Counted from the first letter of the stretch, positions 45,394 to 56,448 are shown. The stretch: DNA of 64,000 nt from Nemertoderma westbladi (GCA_032718475.1 JAUCBJ010003091.1:1-64000), one strand, 5' to 3'. Notes: generated by a model from the letters alone, not told the origin. Numbers and translations are program-made.

Positions 45394-46532
45394 GATAATG
45401 CAACTTTTGGGGCGCCAAAATAACTCGATTTATGTATTATGTATTATATTAAAGTAACTATATTAAAATCTGGTAATAAATATCATTGTGCTTTTTATTA
45501 TAAAAAATTGTTAATAAAAAAATCAATCAGCAGTTAGGCACCAGGCTAATACAGTATGATGGTAATCTCAAACTATGCAGGACAAATCATGAGAAGTTTA
45601 GGTGATAGGCTGGCTACCTTATTGAATGTCGATTCCATGGAATTCCGATCGGCAAAACAAGCTCATTTTACACCAGTAAAATGATGTAAAGTGATAACAT
45701 ACACCTCAATTAACCCTTTGTGGCTCAGCTTTATTCACCAATTTTGTATATTTTTTAATGTAGAATCAATGTGTACAAATCTTATATCGCAATCATGTAT
45801 TATTTTAGTATTATGTACTGTATGCATATGTGAGACTTACTCTGGCTGAAAAGATAACGAATATGAATATTGAATTTTATGAAAAAAAAAATTTTTAATC
45901 CAAAAGAACAATCCAAAAGAAAAAAATTGTTTTATATCTTATATAATATTAGAAAAATATTATTTAAAATACTTTCGCAGAATAAATATATTGCAAAATA
46001 TGTCAGAATTCCATAGATACACATTACTTGACCTCCATTTTACAATTCAATTTCAGTACTTGGAAATGCCAAAGGACTCTTGGTAGGGTGTCTGATCGCC
46101 TTTGTGGGAAATTGTGGTAGGTGATCCACAACATCTAACATAAATTCATCAAATCTCAAATGCTTGGTTTCCTATCAGCAAGGAATCTTATGAAACTGTT
46201 CAATGCTAGCCGTTGTAGGAAATGTATTACAAGTTTTACAAACAAAGTTTCAGTTTTGCGCAAGCTCTGGAGGATGAGCTCATTTGGTCAGTCATATCCA
46301 CTCCACCCATACACAGATTATAGTTATGAATGACCACTGGTTTTTTGTAATCAACCTGTTCACAGCCGTATTGTAACATGATTTATCTACTACAAGATGT
46401 GAATTATCAATTAATATAAATAAATTTTCATATAATTAAATTAATTTAATTATGATATAAATAAATTACAATAAATTGTCATAAAATTTACTATCTTTTT
46501 CTCAGAAAATTTTAATGCAAGAAAATGGGGTG
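45394..46532. other. non-coding AT-rich stretch
   Basis: No protein, RNA or repeat recognised, apart from A/T homopolymers. Confidence 0.5.
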
Positions 46533-46880
46533 GCTACATAACAAAGGCCCAAATAATAAAGACCTGTACAAAACACAAGTGTTAACTTTCGTTTATTGTT
46601 AGGGTTTCCCCACCACGCCTCTGTAACCTGCTCCTGTAAATGGCAAGGGGACCTATGCTCTTTGGGACCGAACACTCTTTGGGACATTACGCGACTTTAC
46701 CTCTTTGTTTTCTACAGGTCCCAAAGAGCCTGTTAGGTGCCATTGACATTTAAAGGAGCAGGTTAGTAAAGTATCAGCTTACAGAGACGTGTTGGGGGAA
46801 CCAAAACAATTAAACGAAAGTTAACACATGTTACAATACAGGTCTTTATTACTTGGGTCTTGGGTCTTTGTTTTGTAGTC
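46533..46880. mobile_element. foldback MITE, about 350 bp, arms of ~140 bp
   Basis: The left arm (46533-46677: caaataataaagacctgtac, gttaactttcgtttattgtt, ccac.acg.ctctgtaa, aacctgctcct.taaatg, ctctttgggacc) is repeated in reverse complement at about 46715-46880, with a 16-base insert in the right arm. Almost the whole element can fold on itself. There is no coding capacity. Its arm contains the core of the 40-bp and 67-bp satellites of this window. Confidence 0.85.
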
Positions 46881-47752
46881 ACCCAAGAAAATGCCCATTT
46901 CCATGTCACTTCAGGCAAACGCAGATTCTAATGGATTCAACGACTTATTTACTATATCAGTTTGGGCATACCTCATCGAACATTCTTGGTTTCACTAATA
47001 CCTGGTTTCGATGTCTAATAACATGTATCCATACATGTCACACAATATATAGAGTTTGATTCCAAATCTGGCTCTTTTATTTCTTATAAATTGACGGAAA
47101 TATAACCTCCCTTATGAAGCAGCAAGACCCATCAAATGAGACCTCCTTTGTGATCATGTAAACTGTGACAACCTTATGAATTTCATCCATAGTCTATCAA
47201 TAATTATAATTCATAATTATGTTACATTAGTGACATTTGCAATGCTATATGCAGCAGGCATTATTGCAATGGTTGCTCTTGTAAACCAGTAATTATGTAC
47301 TGTTGATTTCTTTGTGATCCCTAAAAGAAACGTAATTCCAATGAATTTTTCTCATTTCATCCTTATTCACATTTTTAACTACTAAAGATTTATATTTTGA
47401 ATTACAGATTCCAAGTTCTTAATGTTGTTTGCTTTGCTGTATTAATACATTGATATTATTAATACATTGATTCGTACATTCAACCAGAATATTTATGATT
47501 ATGACGCCATCAGTTATATATAGATCTATATAATCCACAACTGTGAATTCGGTTGTGAACAAGCCAAGCCGACTTGCCAGGCCAGTCTGGGCTTCACTGA
47601 AATCTCGATCTGGCTGCTCTACGCGTCTACGCCTACACACGCTTACTCATTCCTACACATAAATGAACCGGTGTGCCGATAAATCTGAGTGTTTATCCTC
47701 AAAAGTTATTCTCAATTTTTACCTTTTTAGAGGTCATTTCAGCACTTCTGAA
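46881..47752. other. non-coding stretch
   Basis: AT-rich, no family recognised; the minus-strand frame 47419-47640 is not supported. Confidence 0.5.
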
Positions 47753-47893
47753 TATTGTTGTCAGTCCAGGGTGGCCTTTTCCTGTTTCGAGGGTATACAT
47801 GAACTGTTTCTGCAGCTGCTAACTTAACTGCTTCTGTGAAGATAGTATAGCCCTCACAGTGATCAACGGCCTCAGAGGCAAGAACCTCATACA
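47753..47893 (-). pseudogene. RTE-type LINE fragment (linker between endonuclease and RT)
   Basis: Inverted match to 29061-29198 of the intact element: YEVLASEAVDHCEGYTIFTE-like reading followed by AVKLAAAETV and YPRNRKRPPWTDN. Neither LINE end is present. Confidence 0.9.
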
Positions 47894-48029
47894 CACCTCA
47901 TACACCTCAAACAAGACTTTAGCAATAGAGGTAAAGGCAGCATGTCATATCTGAGTTCTACAATTTGTGATGAACAGATATCAGTAAAACGAAATTTGTA
48001 AAGAAATTATTTGCCGTATGTATCTGGCA

Positions 48030-48240
48030 AAGTTTTTCTCTATAACAGTTGACTTGACACTAGATTGTACTCACATTGACCAGCTGACATTTGATGTTCG
48101 TTTTCATTATGTCGAAGGCACTGAGCCTGGAGAGCGCTTTTTAAATTTTTTTCGTTAGATTGGTCACACGAGTGAGGAAATTGCAGATACCATAGTGAAG
48201 TACCTGGAAGACATAGATGTAGACATATATGGTATTTACA
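48030..48240 (+). pseudogene. hAT-type transposase fragment (DUF4371 / ZMYM-like)
   Basis: Frame reads KFFSITVDLTLDCTHIDQLT, then FDVRFHYVEGTEPGERFLNF, a stop (TAG), then IGHTSEEIADTIVKYLEDID. This is the conserved VD-T-D-SHVDQLT ... ERFL-F ... HT-EE-A block of DUF4371-type hAT-derived transposases. Isolated remnant with one stop. Confidence 0.78.
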
Positions 48241-48284
48241 TAGGCACTTACCAGTAACGTGATTCCTTGTTCAGTTGTACTTAT

Positions 48285-48436
48285 AGCTGGCTGTATTATC
48301 TTAGTTTATTAAAGCCTGAAATATGGTACTTCTCACCTTTTGAATATCACAATTTAATAAAGCTGGCTGTATTATCTTAGTTTATTAAAGCCTGAAATAT
48401 GGTACTTCTCACCTTTTGAATATCACAATTTAATAA
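48285..48436 (+). repeat. 76-bp tandem duplication with a 21-bp inverted partner
   Basis: Copies 48285-48360 and 48361-48436 are identical over 76 bp. Directly after, 48430-48450 is the exact reverse complement of 48292-48312. Confidence 0.95.
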
Positions 48437-48453
48437 ACTAAGATAATACACCT

Positions 48454-48807
48454 ATGGCCCTTAGATCCAAAGACCTCCCAAACACTTGTTGGGATGCCAT
48501 TCTCCCAGACACTCTGCATTCCATCCGGTCACTTTTGAGCACAAATAACACACTACATGAACGATTTTTCAATTACCAACGGAGGTCTACTAATGGGCAT
48601 TCGCTGCGCAGCTGATTACTTCAACCAGGAACTGTTCTCATGAAAAATAACAGAAGATGGTCTAAGTATGATCCATTGGTAGAGAAGGTAGAACTACTTC
48701 AGGCAAATTTGAATTATGCCCATGTTCGTTTGTCCAATGAAAGCGAAACAACTGTTTCAACCCGTCATTTAGCGCCACCTGGTGATTGTGATGATGGCCC
48801 AATGTAA
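48454..48807 (+). pseudogene. Ty3/gypsy pol C-terminal fragment (integrase end)
   Basis: One frame from ATG 48454 to TAA 48805-48807 with a single TGA where Trp is expected (SLRS-stop-LLQPG). Landmarks: LPDTLHSIRSLLSTNNTLHE, RFFNYQRRS, PGTVLMKNN, SKYDPLVEKVELLQANLNYA, HVRLSNESETTVSTRHLAP. This is the tail of the integrase region in a Ty3/gypsy group common in invertebrates. A piece of the RT of perhaps the same group lies at 43.8-44.06 kb on the other strand. Confidence 0.85.
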
Positions 48808-48834
48808 GATCTAAAATCCCTATAAGAATATTGA

Positions 48835-48955
48835 AACAGATTCGCCCTCTGATTTTATCACCTCTACTTCATATTATAAATGACTGCATTACTTGTTCTG
48901 TTTTCCCTGACACATTAAAACTATAATAATGCCTGTCTATAAAAAGGGAGACGAT
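48835..48955 (+). pseudogene. LINE RT fragment (motif 0)
   Basis: Reads IRPLILSPLLHIINDCITCS, VFPDTLK, then after a frame change MPVYKKGDD. This is the pattern before RT motif 1 in CR1/L2-type LINEs. Very short and broken. Confidence 0.7.
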
Positions 48956-49540
48956 AGTAGTAGAAGAAGAATAGTCCTCGTCGTAAGTCCTCCCTAGCTT
49001 GGGCTATGGGCATTCCATTCGGAGGGCTATTAAAAATGCTAAATTGCGGTGCGCGCCATATGTCACCATCGGCAGTTGCCATCAACCAATCGTAGCGTAG
49101 CCTAACCTCGCGATGCCCGCCTTACTCGACTACTGACTAACCCTACGGTTATTCACCTTTTCGCCATGTTACCACCACCACGCTACCACCACTGTATACT
49201 GTATATGGTGACGACAACGACGACGTGGCCATCTACACGCATCACGCATATTATATATTATATTATATCGATTGCCAACTCCTCGACTGCTGTCGCCAAA
49301 CCAACCAACCAGTATGATACATGAAATTCCGCCACGCGTCAACTACACATTCTCACATTTCCATAGTAGTTACTCATCCTAACCGATCCCTCAGCATCTG
49401 TGCCATATTGAAAGTTTTCTTGATCAATGACCTAGAATACCTGACCTGACCTGTAAATCAGATAATGTAAATATATCTACCTATATATATGTGTGTGTGA
49501 GTATATATCCATCTGCTATTAATCAGCAGTTACGCAATCG
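48956..49540. other. non-coding stretch with a CpG-richer patch
   Basis: 49030-49330 is richer in CG dinucleotides than its surroundings (gcggtgcgcgcc, acgacaacgacgacgtgg). Could be promoter-like; no gene start is visible. Confidence 0.3.
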
Positions 49541-49547
49541 GTTTTCA

Positions 49548-49790
49548 GACTTTGCATAATTATTAAAGGCATTCAATAAACGTTGTGGAAAACAATTTTC
49601 AGACAAAACCAGGCTGAGCACAATGAGGCTTGCAATGGGAAACGAGTAATAAGTTTACTAATCCTTAACCACATGACACCCAGTGTTTCTAGACTTTGCA
49701 TATTTATAACAGTCCGTGAATGTTTAGGGAAAAAATATCAGAAAAAATGGACCAACGCAATGAGGCTTGTAATGAAGACGAGTACTGCGT
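49548..49790 (+). repeat. two diverged copies of a ~140-bp repeat
   Basis: agactttgcata at 49548 and 49690, each followed by a cgttgtgga/tgtttaggg word and by caatgaggcttg(c/t)aatg. The frame 49583-49840 crosses both and is not accepted. Confidence 0.7.
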
Positions 49791-49849
49791 TGAATATACT
49801 AGTCACGTTTGTTTCACACTGTCCCCAACTTGCTCCATAGGTAAACGAA

Positions 49850-50166
49850 TGAATATATGCTATAATGGCTAATGTTATGGCCTAATGATTTAATAATGCT
49901 AAATAATGACTAAAGAAAGAGTGTTTGCCAAAATTCAAAGCTAAGATAAGTAGATAGTAAATAGCACAACAAAATTAACTTATTTGGTTTAAAATTAGGC
50001 ACAAATTTGCTTAGTATGAATAAGATAATTTGAGCATTTTCCTTACTAGAACAAAATCATTATTAATGAATATGTTGACTAGTTTTCGTGCAGATTGAAC
50101 AATTTTGTTCAAATCATAAAGTGAAGATATATACATAAAGACAGTGAGGAGGGATTTGTGGCAAAA
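49850..50166. other. AT-rich spacer before the LINE
   Basis: No feature recognised; may include the remains of ORF1 or a 5' UTR of the LINE at 50.3 kb. Confidence 0.35.
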
Positions 50167-50280
50167 ATGGGTTTTAAAATTGACGAACAATATGTAGCAG
50201 AAAAACGCAAATCTACATGTATTGTAACTCGCAACGGAGTAGTAATCGGCCAATCTGTGCTCACCAACCCTCACCACTAG
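50167..50280 (+). CDS. possible remnant of LINE ORF1 C terminus, 37 codons
   Basis: ATG 50167 to TAG 50278-50280 in a frame open since 50125, ending 33 bases before the ORF2 start. It ends CIVTRNGVVIGQSVLTN, similar to RVLTRDDVVIDRFML in the same position before the LINE at 31.47 kb. Two independent copies of such a pattern make an ORF1 tail more likely than chance. Too short for certainty. Confidence 0.4.
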   Translation: MGFKIDEQYVAEKRKSTCIVTRNGVVIGQSVLTNPHH

Positions 50281-50313
50281 GGTTACGCAGCACAGTCACT
50301 GGTTGAATCCTCT

Positions 50314-53300
50314 ATGACATGGAAAAAACTCAAACTCTGTTCCTGGAATATTTGCGGTGTTAAGGATAAACTCGAAGACGACTCGATTATCAGTTACTTA
50401 AACGATTTTGACATTATTTGGTTATCAGAGGTTAAAACTAATGCTAAACTCAGGATCCCAGGTTTCATCCATTACCCACACCCTTCAAAATTTACACACC
50501 GCGGGGGAATTTCTCTATTTGTTAAATCTGACCTGGTAAAGTATATAAGTTCCGTACAAACTACCGTAGAAGGTCAAATTTATGTTAGCTTTACATTTAA
50601 CCCGAACTTACTATTTTGTGGCTGCTATATTCCCCCGAGGGACTCACCGTACTATGACAATTCCCTTTTCGCATATTTACATAGTACACTGTTATATAAT
50701 GAAAGTTTTATAGTTTTAGGTGATTTAAATGCTAGAGTAGGTACACCAGATATTTGCTTTTTGAATGAACAAGCCGAATACATCGGCATTGTTGATAATC
50801 TTATTAATGCTAATGGTCATAGTCTACGTAATATTTGTGCAGGTACTAGCTCTGTTATTGTGAACCATTTAAAAACTACCAAGTGCAATTATGGGGGTGG
50901 GCTGTCTTACCGGAAGGGCAACCAATGGATATCGGAACTAGACTTGTGTATATCCAGTAGTAATTGTTTAGATTGTATTTGTAATCTTGTGATTGATAAC
51001 CAACGCGCTGGGTCGGACCATGCTCCTCTCTCTATTTGTGTTAATGTAAATATATCACATAGTTGTTATTCCACTGAATTGTTAGAACGAGCTAATAGTT
51101 TAGGATGTCAATATATAATCAAACCCACATCAAACTCTGTTACACACGAACGACGGGGACCTCCCCACCACAGGACTGACCAATCGACATTTACATCCGC
51201 GATGAGTAATATTACAACACCAGATTTATGCAACATATCTGAAGACTTACCCAGTCTTGATGACCTATTATGTAGGGCATCGGAGACGATTAACTCAACT
51301 GCTAAGAACTCTACCCGCCCGCCAGACAACCGTCCTGTTGACCCATCTATATCTCGTTGGGAACGTATTCTTAAAACCAATGACTCCAGAACGATATGGC
51401 GATCCTTAGACTGGAAAGGTAATATTAACGAACCGTCTACCGGAAGTGATGACTCACCCAACGACCACGACTTTAAGCAACACTTTGAGAGGTTACTGAA
51501 CCCCAATGACGGACTGACTATACCTGACTGTATCACAGACAACGCTCCTTACATCCCGATCGTTGACGACCCATTTACAGAACGTGAACTAGCGGAAGCT
51601 ATGTCTAGCCTAAATACTAACAAAGGTTACATTGGAATCAGCCCGGGGATTTTTACCTGGTTACCCGGTAACTGGCTATTATTCTTCCTATCCTTATTTA
51701 ACTGTATTTTTCAAAGTAACATTATCCCTACCTCTTGGGGAGTTAGTAAGCTGGTGACTATTTTTAAATCCGGTAATCATTTACTCTGCGGAAACTACAG
51801 GGGCATTAGTATTATGACTAGTCTAGCCAAGATTTATGATATATTACTGAATAACCGTTTAATTAAGTGGTGCAATATTAATAAATGTCAAGCCGGTGCT
51901 CAGAAAGGCCGTGGCTGTCTGGAACACATTCTGTCTCTTAGGTTACTTATCGATTATGCTGTACATAAAAAGGTTAAATTATTTATTGTATTTGTGGATT
52001 TTTGTAAAGCATATGACAAAGTGCCGAGAGATAAGATGTTACAATACTTGAGATCCTTAGGTTGCGGCAAATTATTTATATTATCAATAAAAGCCTTGTA
52101 TTCATCTACTAAAAGTATACTAAAAACTGCATGTATTATTTCTACAATAGGTGTTAGACAAGGGGCGCCATCTAGCGGCACCTTGTTTTGTTTATATTTA
52201 AATAAGTTAGTTACTATGATATTTGATGCTGTTTCTAGTGATGGTTTCCTTGGAGCAATCCAGGTACTTTTGTTAATGGATGATACTGTCATCTTATCTA
52301 CATCACGGCGAACATGTACAAGTAAACTAAATGCACTTTACGAATATTGTAACTATTCTGGAATGGTTATTAACCCAAAAAAAACAAAATTTTTTGTAAT
52401 CAACGGTACTGGGGATGACAAGGAACCTTTCGTACTCAGTGAATCATGTTACGTTTCTCATTGTACAAATTATGTATATTTAGGTGCAGTTTTTACAAGT
52501 GATGGTAAAATGACCTCATGTTTCAAATCTCAGGAACCCCACTGGGAAGAAACCGCTAACAAATTTGCCATTTTTTGTGCAAAAAACACAAGTATGCCGT
52601 TCATTCTAAAACGACAAGTATTTGAAGCCGGAATATTAGCATCACTTACCTACGCATCCGAATCTTGGCTCACATGCAATACAAAAATAGTCGAAAAATA
52701 CTATAACCGTATGGTAAGGACACTCCTTGGTGTTAGACTACGGACACCGATTGATCTATGTTTAATTGAAGCCGGAATACAACCTCTTGAGTCCCGTATT
52801 TGTAACTCTCGGAAAAATTATCTATCAAAGATGTTAAAGAACACAGATATAGATATCCCATTTTACCAAGTATACGAGCTCTGTAAATCTGCAAATACAC
52901 CGGCCTATAAAATTTTAACTGATACTGACCTATCAGTAGATGGTGATACTTTAAAAACAGTCCGCAGTAAAATTAGATCTAAAGATGAATCAAAAACAAA
53001 ATTCTGGACATATCGCGAAATAATGAACCCCAAGCTCGAACCACACCAGTTGTATAAAAAACGCGACCTATACCTGCCAGATTATATCCGGATAGGGTTC
53101 ACCCGTATCAGACTAATGTCACACAACCTAAGGATAGAAAAGGGTAGATGGAGCCGAACCCCGACCGAACAGCGGGTGTGTGAGTGCGACAAAATTTCTG
53201 TACAAAATGAACCCCATGTTTTACTTTTCTGCCCTTTAACCACAAAATTACGGAATAAATATGAAAATTTGGATTTTGATAACGTTAATGTATTATTCTA

Positions 53301-53370
53301 TGGTAATAATAATAATTTAGGGTCTCTATGTAAATATATATATGAAGTAATACAGGTTTTCGGCGATTAG
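50314..53370 (+). CDS. intact LINE ORF2: AP-endonuclease and reverse transcriptase, 1018 aa
   Basis: Open from ATG 50314 to TAG. Endonuclease: CSWNICGVKD, LSEVKT, CGCYIPPRDSPYYD, LGDLNARVG, SELDLCI, GSDHAPLS (about residue 234), all catalytic residues present. A polar linker follows (about 265-400). RT: NYRGISIMTSLAKIYD, QAGAQKGRGCLEHIL, motif A FVDFCKAYDKVPRD (about 559), motif B GVRQGAPSSGTLF, motif C LLLMDDTVIL (about 653), where Met replaces the usual Ala/Tyr-Ala before DD, then YLGAVFTSDG. Near the C terminus CECD...EPH...C (about 956-975) looks like a zinc site. The 3' UTR ends near 53572 with aataaa and (tac)n. It is probably a young insertion. The clade is not certain: the RT does not resemble the CR1 or RTE copies in this window. 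Confidence 0.9.
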   Translation: MTWKKLKLCSWNICGVKDKLEDDSIISYLNDFDIIWLSEVKTNAKLRIPGFIHYPHPSKFTHRGGISLFVKSDLVKYISSVQTTVEGQIYVSFTFNPNLLFCGCYIPPRDSPYYDNSLFAYLHSTLLYNESFIVLGDLNARVGTPDICFLNEQAEYIGIVDNLINANGHSLRNICAGTSSVIVNHLKTTKCNYGGGLSYRKGNQWISELDLCISSSNCLDCICNLVIDNQRAGSDHAPLSICVNVNISHSCYSTELLERANSLGCQYIIKPTSNSVTHERRGPPHHRTDQSTFTSAMSNITTPDLCNISEDLPSLDDLLCRASETINSTAKNSTRPPDNRPVDPSISRWERILKTNDSRTIWRSLDWKGNINEPSTGSDDSPNDHDFKQHFERLLNPNDGLTIPDCITDNAPYIPIVDDPFTERELAEAMSSLNTNKGYIGISPGIFTWLPGNWLLFFLSLFNCIFQSNIIPTSWGVSKLVTIFKSGNHLLCGNYRGISIMTSLAKIYDILLNNRLIKWCNINKCQAGAQKGRGCLEHILSLRLLIDYAVHKKVKLFIVFVDFCKAYDKVPRDKMLQYLRSLGCGKLFILSIKALYSSTKSILKTACIISTIGVRQGAPSSGTLFCLYLNKLVTMIFDAVSSDGFLGAIQVLLLMDDTVILSTSRRTCTSKLNALYEYCNYSGMVINPKKTKFFVINGTGDDKEPFVLSESCYVSHCTNYVYLGAVFTSDGKMTSCFKSQEPHWEETANKFAIFCAKNTSMPFILKRQVFEAGILASLTYASESWLTCNTKIVEKYYNRMVRTLLGVRLRTPIDLCLIEAGIQPLESRICNSRKNYLSKMLKNTDIDIPFYQVYELCKSANTPAYKILTDTDLSVDGDTLKTVRSKIRSKDESKTKFWTYREIMNPKLEPHQLYKKRDLYLPDYIRIGFTRIRLMSHNLRIEKGRWSRTPTEQRVCECDKISVQNEPHVLLFCPLTTKLRNKYENLDFDNVNVLFYGNNNNLGSLCKYIYEVIQVFGD

Positions 53371-53526
53371 TACTTATATCTACTGTAATTACTATATTAG
53401 TATTGAACTATCGTTGTTTATATCATTTGAATATTTTGGACATTATAATTAGGTACTATTTTTTGAATACGGTTTAACAGTTCCCTCATTTCCTATTTCG
53501 CTTATTATTTGTGAATGTGCTGTGCT

Positions 53527-55195
53527 TTATATTATTAACAATATTATCAATGTCAATAAAATACTACTACTATTGTCGTCAGGTTTCTTGAGACCTGCCC
53601 GATTCAATCTGTTTAAATACGATCCGTATTTTAGATAGTATTGCATTTCATGAGTTTCGTTTGTATAATTTGGAGTAATATATCCTGCAATATAAATGAT
53701 AGCTTGCTTTTGATCGAGAGAGAGTGTGTCTTCTAGATTTTCTAGATTTTCTAACATTATTCAGATAGACAATGGTCACATTCATGGGCCACAGTTCCTT
53801 CAATTTCATTGCCTAACTCAAGCAAAAGCTTTGTAACCAAAATGCTATATTTCTCAAGAGACTGTTGGCAATTTATAAAATATGTTCCCTCAGAACCTTG
53901 ACGCAACATCACATCACATCATCCCACCACATCATCGCTATTATGGTCACCAATCATAACAAATTCTGCAGTACAGAGGCGCTTGCAAACTAATTCAACA
54001 AGTCCATGGCATGTTTGAGACAACGCATTACCAGTTAGACACCAGATAGTAAGACATCGAACTCGTTCTTTGGCTTTCCCTGGGTTCGTCATAGAGTCAG
54101 CCATATCCGCAACATCTAACAGAGTCTGCAAACGCGAATCAGACTCACAATGGATAACAGCACGTATTTCATCTCGAGTGAGAATATCTTCATCAACAGT
54201 ACGGACGTTTACAATTCGCCAAAATCGCACAACAATTTTCAGAAATTCTACAGTTGCTTGAACTTTACTCAAAGCAACAGATGTCGATGACTCAAACGCT
54301 GCAATTGTTTCTTCGCAAAAAATGCGAAGACTTAATCCAACTCGTTGATGCTCTATCACCTTTGGTCTAACTGCAGCCTCATTTAATCGTGATAATTTAA
54401 CCAAAGATTCCTTCTCTGACTCGTACAATACAAGTAAATGTGACCACTTCGCAACACCAGTTTTACCGCAATAATTATAAAATAATTCGCCACTATTTTC
54501 TGTTAATCAATTATTTCGCAGACACTTAAGCAAAATAATGGACATAATCAAATAATAGGAATATTCCTTCCACAGTTAGCCACGGTTTATAAGCCACTGT
54601 AGTAAAAGACTTGAAAAATCGCAGATTCACTTGATTGCCATCGACTAAAATGCAGAGTATATCTCCACCCGCAGATTTGATATTATTTATAATTTGAAGG
54701 CATTGCGAAAACTGAAACTTCGCATTTAAGCCAGAAACTGGTATGAACTTATATAAAAACAAAGGTCCACCAAACAAACATTTAACCTGTAATGCTAACA
54801 TAGAATTAGCCAATGTCTTTAAGTGTCTTGTTTACTTCATAGCCAAACAATCGTCCACCATGATAAGTTACTGATGCTTTAACTTTCATTTCATCTATAA
54901 TTATGCAGCAAAGCTTCTGTTTGTTTTCTACGTTTTGAATTACAGATGCAATCAATGATTCATCATTATAATGACTTACAGCAGAGGTTAAAGAAGTTAA
55001 TGTACGAATGCTTGGAAGTTGATAATCATTGCGAATTGTGCTGTAAGCAGACCTTGAAGTAGCAAAGTACATGAAGGAACGAACAATTGTTTCGGTAGAA
55101 TAAAAAAATGAGATGGAGTTGCACAACGTATTGATTTACCAGCTGTAACTATGTGTTCTAATAATACATTCTTTTTGTGATTAATTTCCAAATAG
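53527..55195 (-). pseudogene. P-element / THAP9-like transposase, frameshifted
   Basis: Minus-strand pieces in the right order: HIVTAGKSIRCATPSHFF near 55180; DYQLPSIRTLTSLTSAV then CCIIIDEMKVKASVTYHGG and LFGYEVN (54806-55126); after a one-base shift, SMLALQVKCLFGG, LQIINNIKSAGGDILCILVD, DGNQVNLRFFK and LLFDYVHYF (54526-54813); after another shift and a Trp-to-stop change, KCLRNN, then GVAKWSHLLVLYESEKES, VKLSRLNEAAVRPKVIEHQR (to 53919); last, AIIYIAGYI (53527-53757). These match P-element transposases (LPS-RTL, DEM--K, DG---N, D--H-LK--RNN, AGY). The THAP finger at the N terminus is missing. At least two frameshifts and one stop make it inactive, but decay is light. Confidence 0.85.
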
Positions 55196-55955
55196 GAGAG
55201 AAAACGAGAAAACTAATGTAGGCCTATTAGTACCGGCAAGTGCCACCAAATAGCAAACAGTGTTAATTACCTGCATTGCTACATTACATATGCCAGTATG
55301 CCGACCAGTGCTTACAGACCTTCTGAAAGACACTTAAATTAACAGAATCAGAATTCAGAATTATCAGCCTCCAGTCAGCCTCCAGTACTGCACGGTTGCA
55401 TGGCGGTAAAGAATGCCTTGATTATATATAACAATAGGCCTAGGTATACAGTAGGTTCACTAGTGCTATTAGCAATGTAGGCCTACTGTACAGTCTACAG
55501 TCTGATTTATCATGGTAGTGGTGGGGTTATGTACAGGTTCACACCTGTACTGCGGTCAGAAGGTAGAACACATTATCGCCAAATATCATGTTTTGAGTAA
55601 ATGGATTTAGACTTTGGCGGTTTGCTGTAATGAATCAGCAAATCGTGAGATTTAGTCCCGTATATGTTCAGGAAAAGGAAAGATTGGAAAATTTTTTGAT
55701 ATCAAAATCTTAAATTTTCCTCCGCATGGCCTTTTAAGCACTGAGATAATAAATATCGGTACAGGCAGGGTGTTTTTTTGCGCCACACAATAATGAATAT
55801 TTTCGCATAGGGTGTTTTTATGGTCAACGAATTGCAATTGTTAGGGTGTTTTGCATATCACCAATTTACATAGGGTGATTTTATTACTGTGTAATTACTT
55901 TTGATTTCCGGCTGGGGTGAAATATAGGTGTTTATTTCTTGTGCATTTATTACCT
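55196..55955. other. non-coding stretch
   Basis: No gene recognised. The word agggtgttttt recurs a few times at 55768-55875 without forming an array. Confidence 0.5.
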
Positions 55956-55956
55956 A

Positions 55957-56448
55957 TTATTTAGAGCAGTAGTAATTCCAATACTCCTCTATGGGAGTCC
56001 TTGCTGGGTTCTAATTGCTGAGGATACCAAATCCTTGGATGTCACATTCAAAAGAATGCTACGTCGGGTTCACTGTGTCAAGTACAATGCACATATCTCC
56101 AACCAGACACTATATAACATTGGAGGTGTCTCATTGGTTCCCCCAAGCTTGACACTAGAACAAAGCCGCCTTCACTTTGCAGGACATTGCTTTCACCGTG
56201 AGGACCAGCCAGTGCATAATCTTGTGCTTTGGCGGCCTCATGGAGTGAATAAGCATGGTGGACAGCCCATGACTTTCTTCAGACGCATCTTAAAGAACAC
56301 TGGCCTTGAAGATGCGGATGATCTAGCAAATGTCATGGGTGATAAGGAGTTGTGGCGGCGCAATTTTGTCGACAAGCCGCCACAGCATTCTTAAAAATGC
56401 AGCTGCAATGCAGCATGCCGATTGCCGATTCTGGTAGTAGTAGTAGTA
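55957..56448 (+). mobile_element. 5'-truncated copy of the RTE-type LINE (3' end)
   Basis: Matches 30696-31181 of the intact element: FRAVVIPILLYGSPCW, CVKYNAHISNQTLYN, RLHFAGHCFHRED, stop at 56392-56394, then the tail ending in (TAG)n at about 56432-56447. A few base differences, no frameshift. Confidence 0.95.

Noticed and set aside
49030-49330. CpG-island promoter
   Set aside because: Modest CG enrichment only, with no gene start downstream on either strand.
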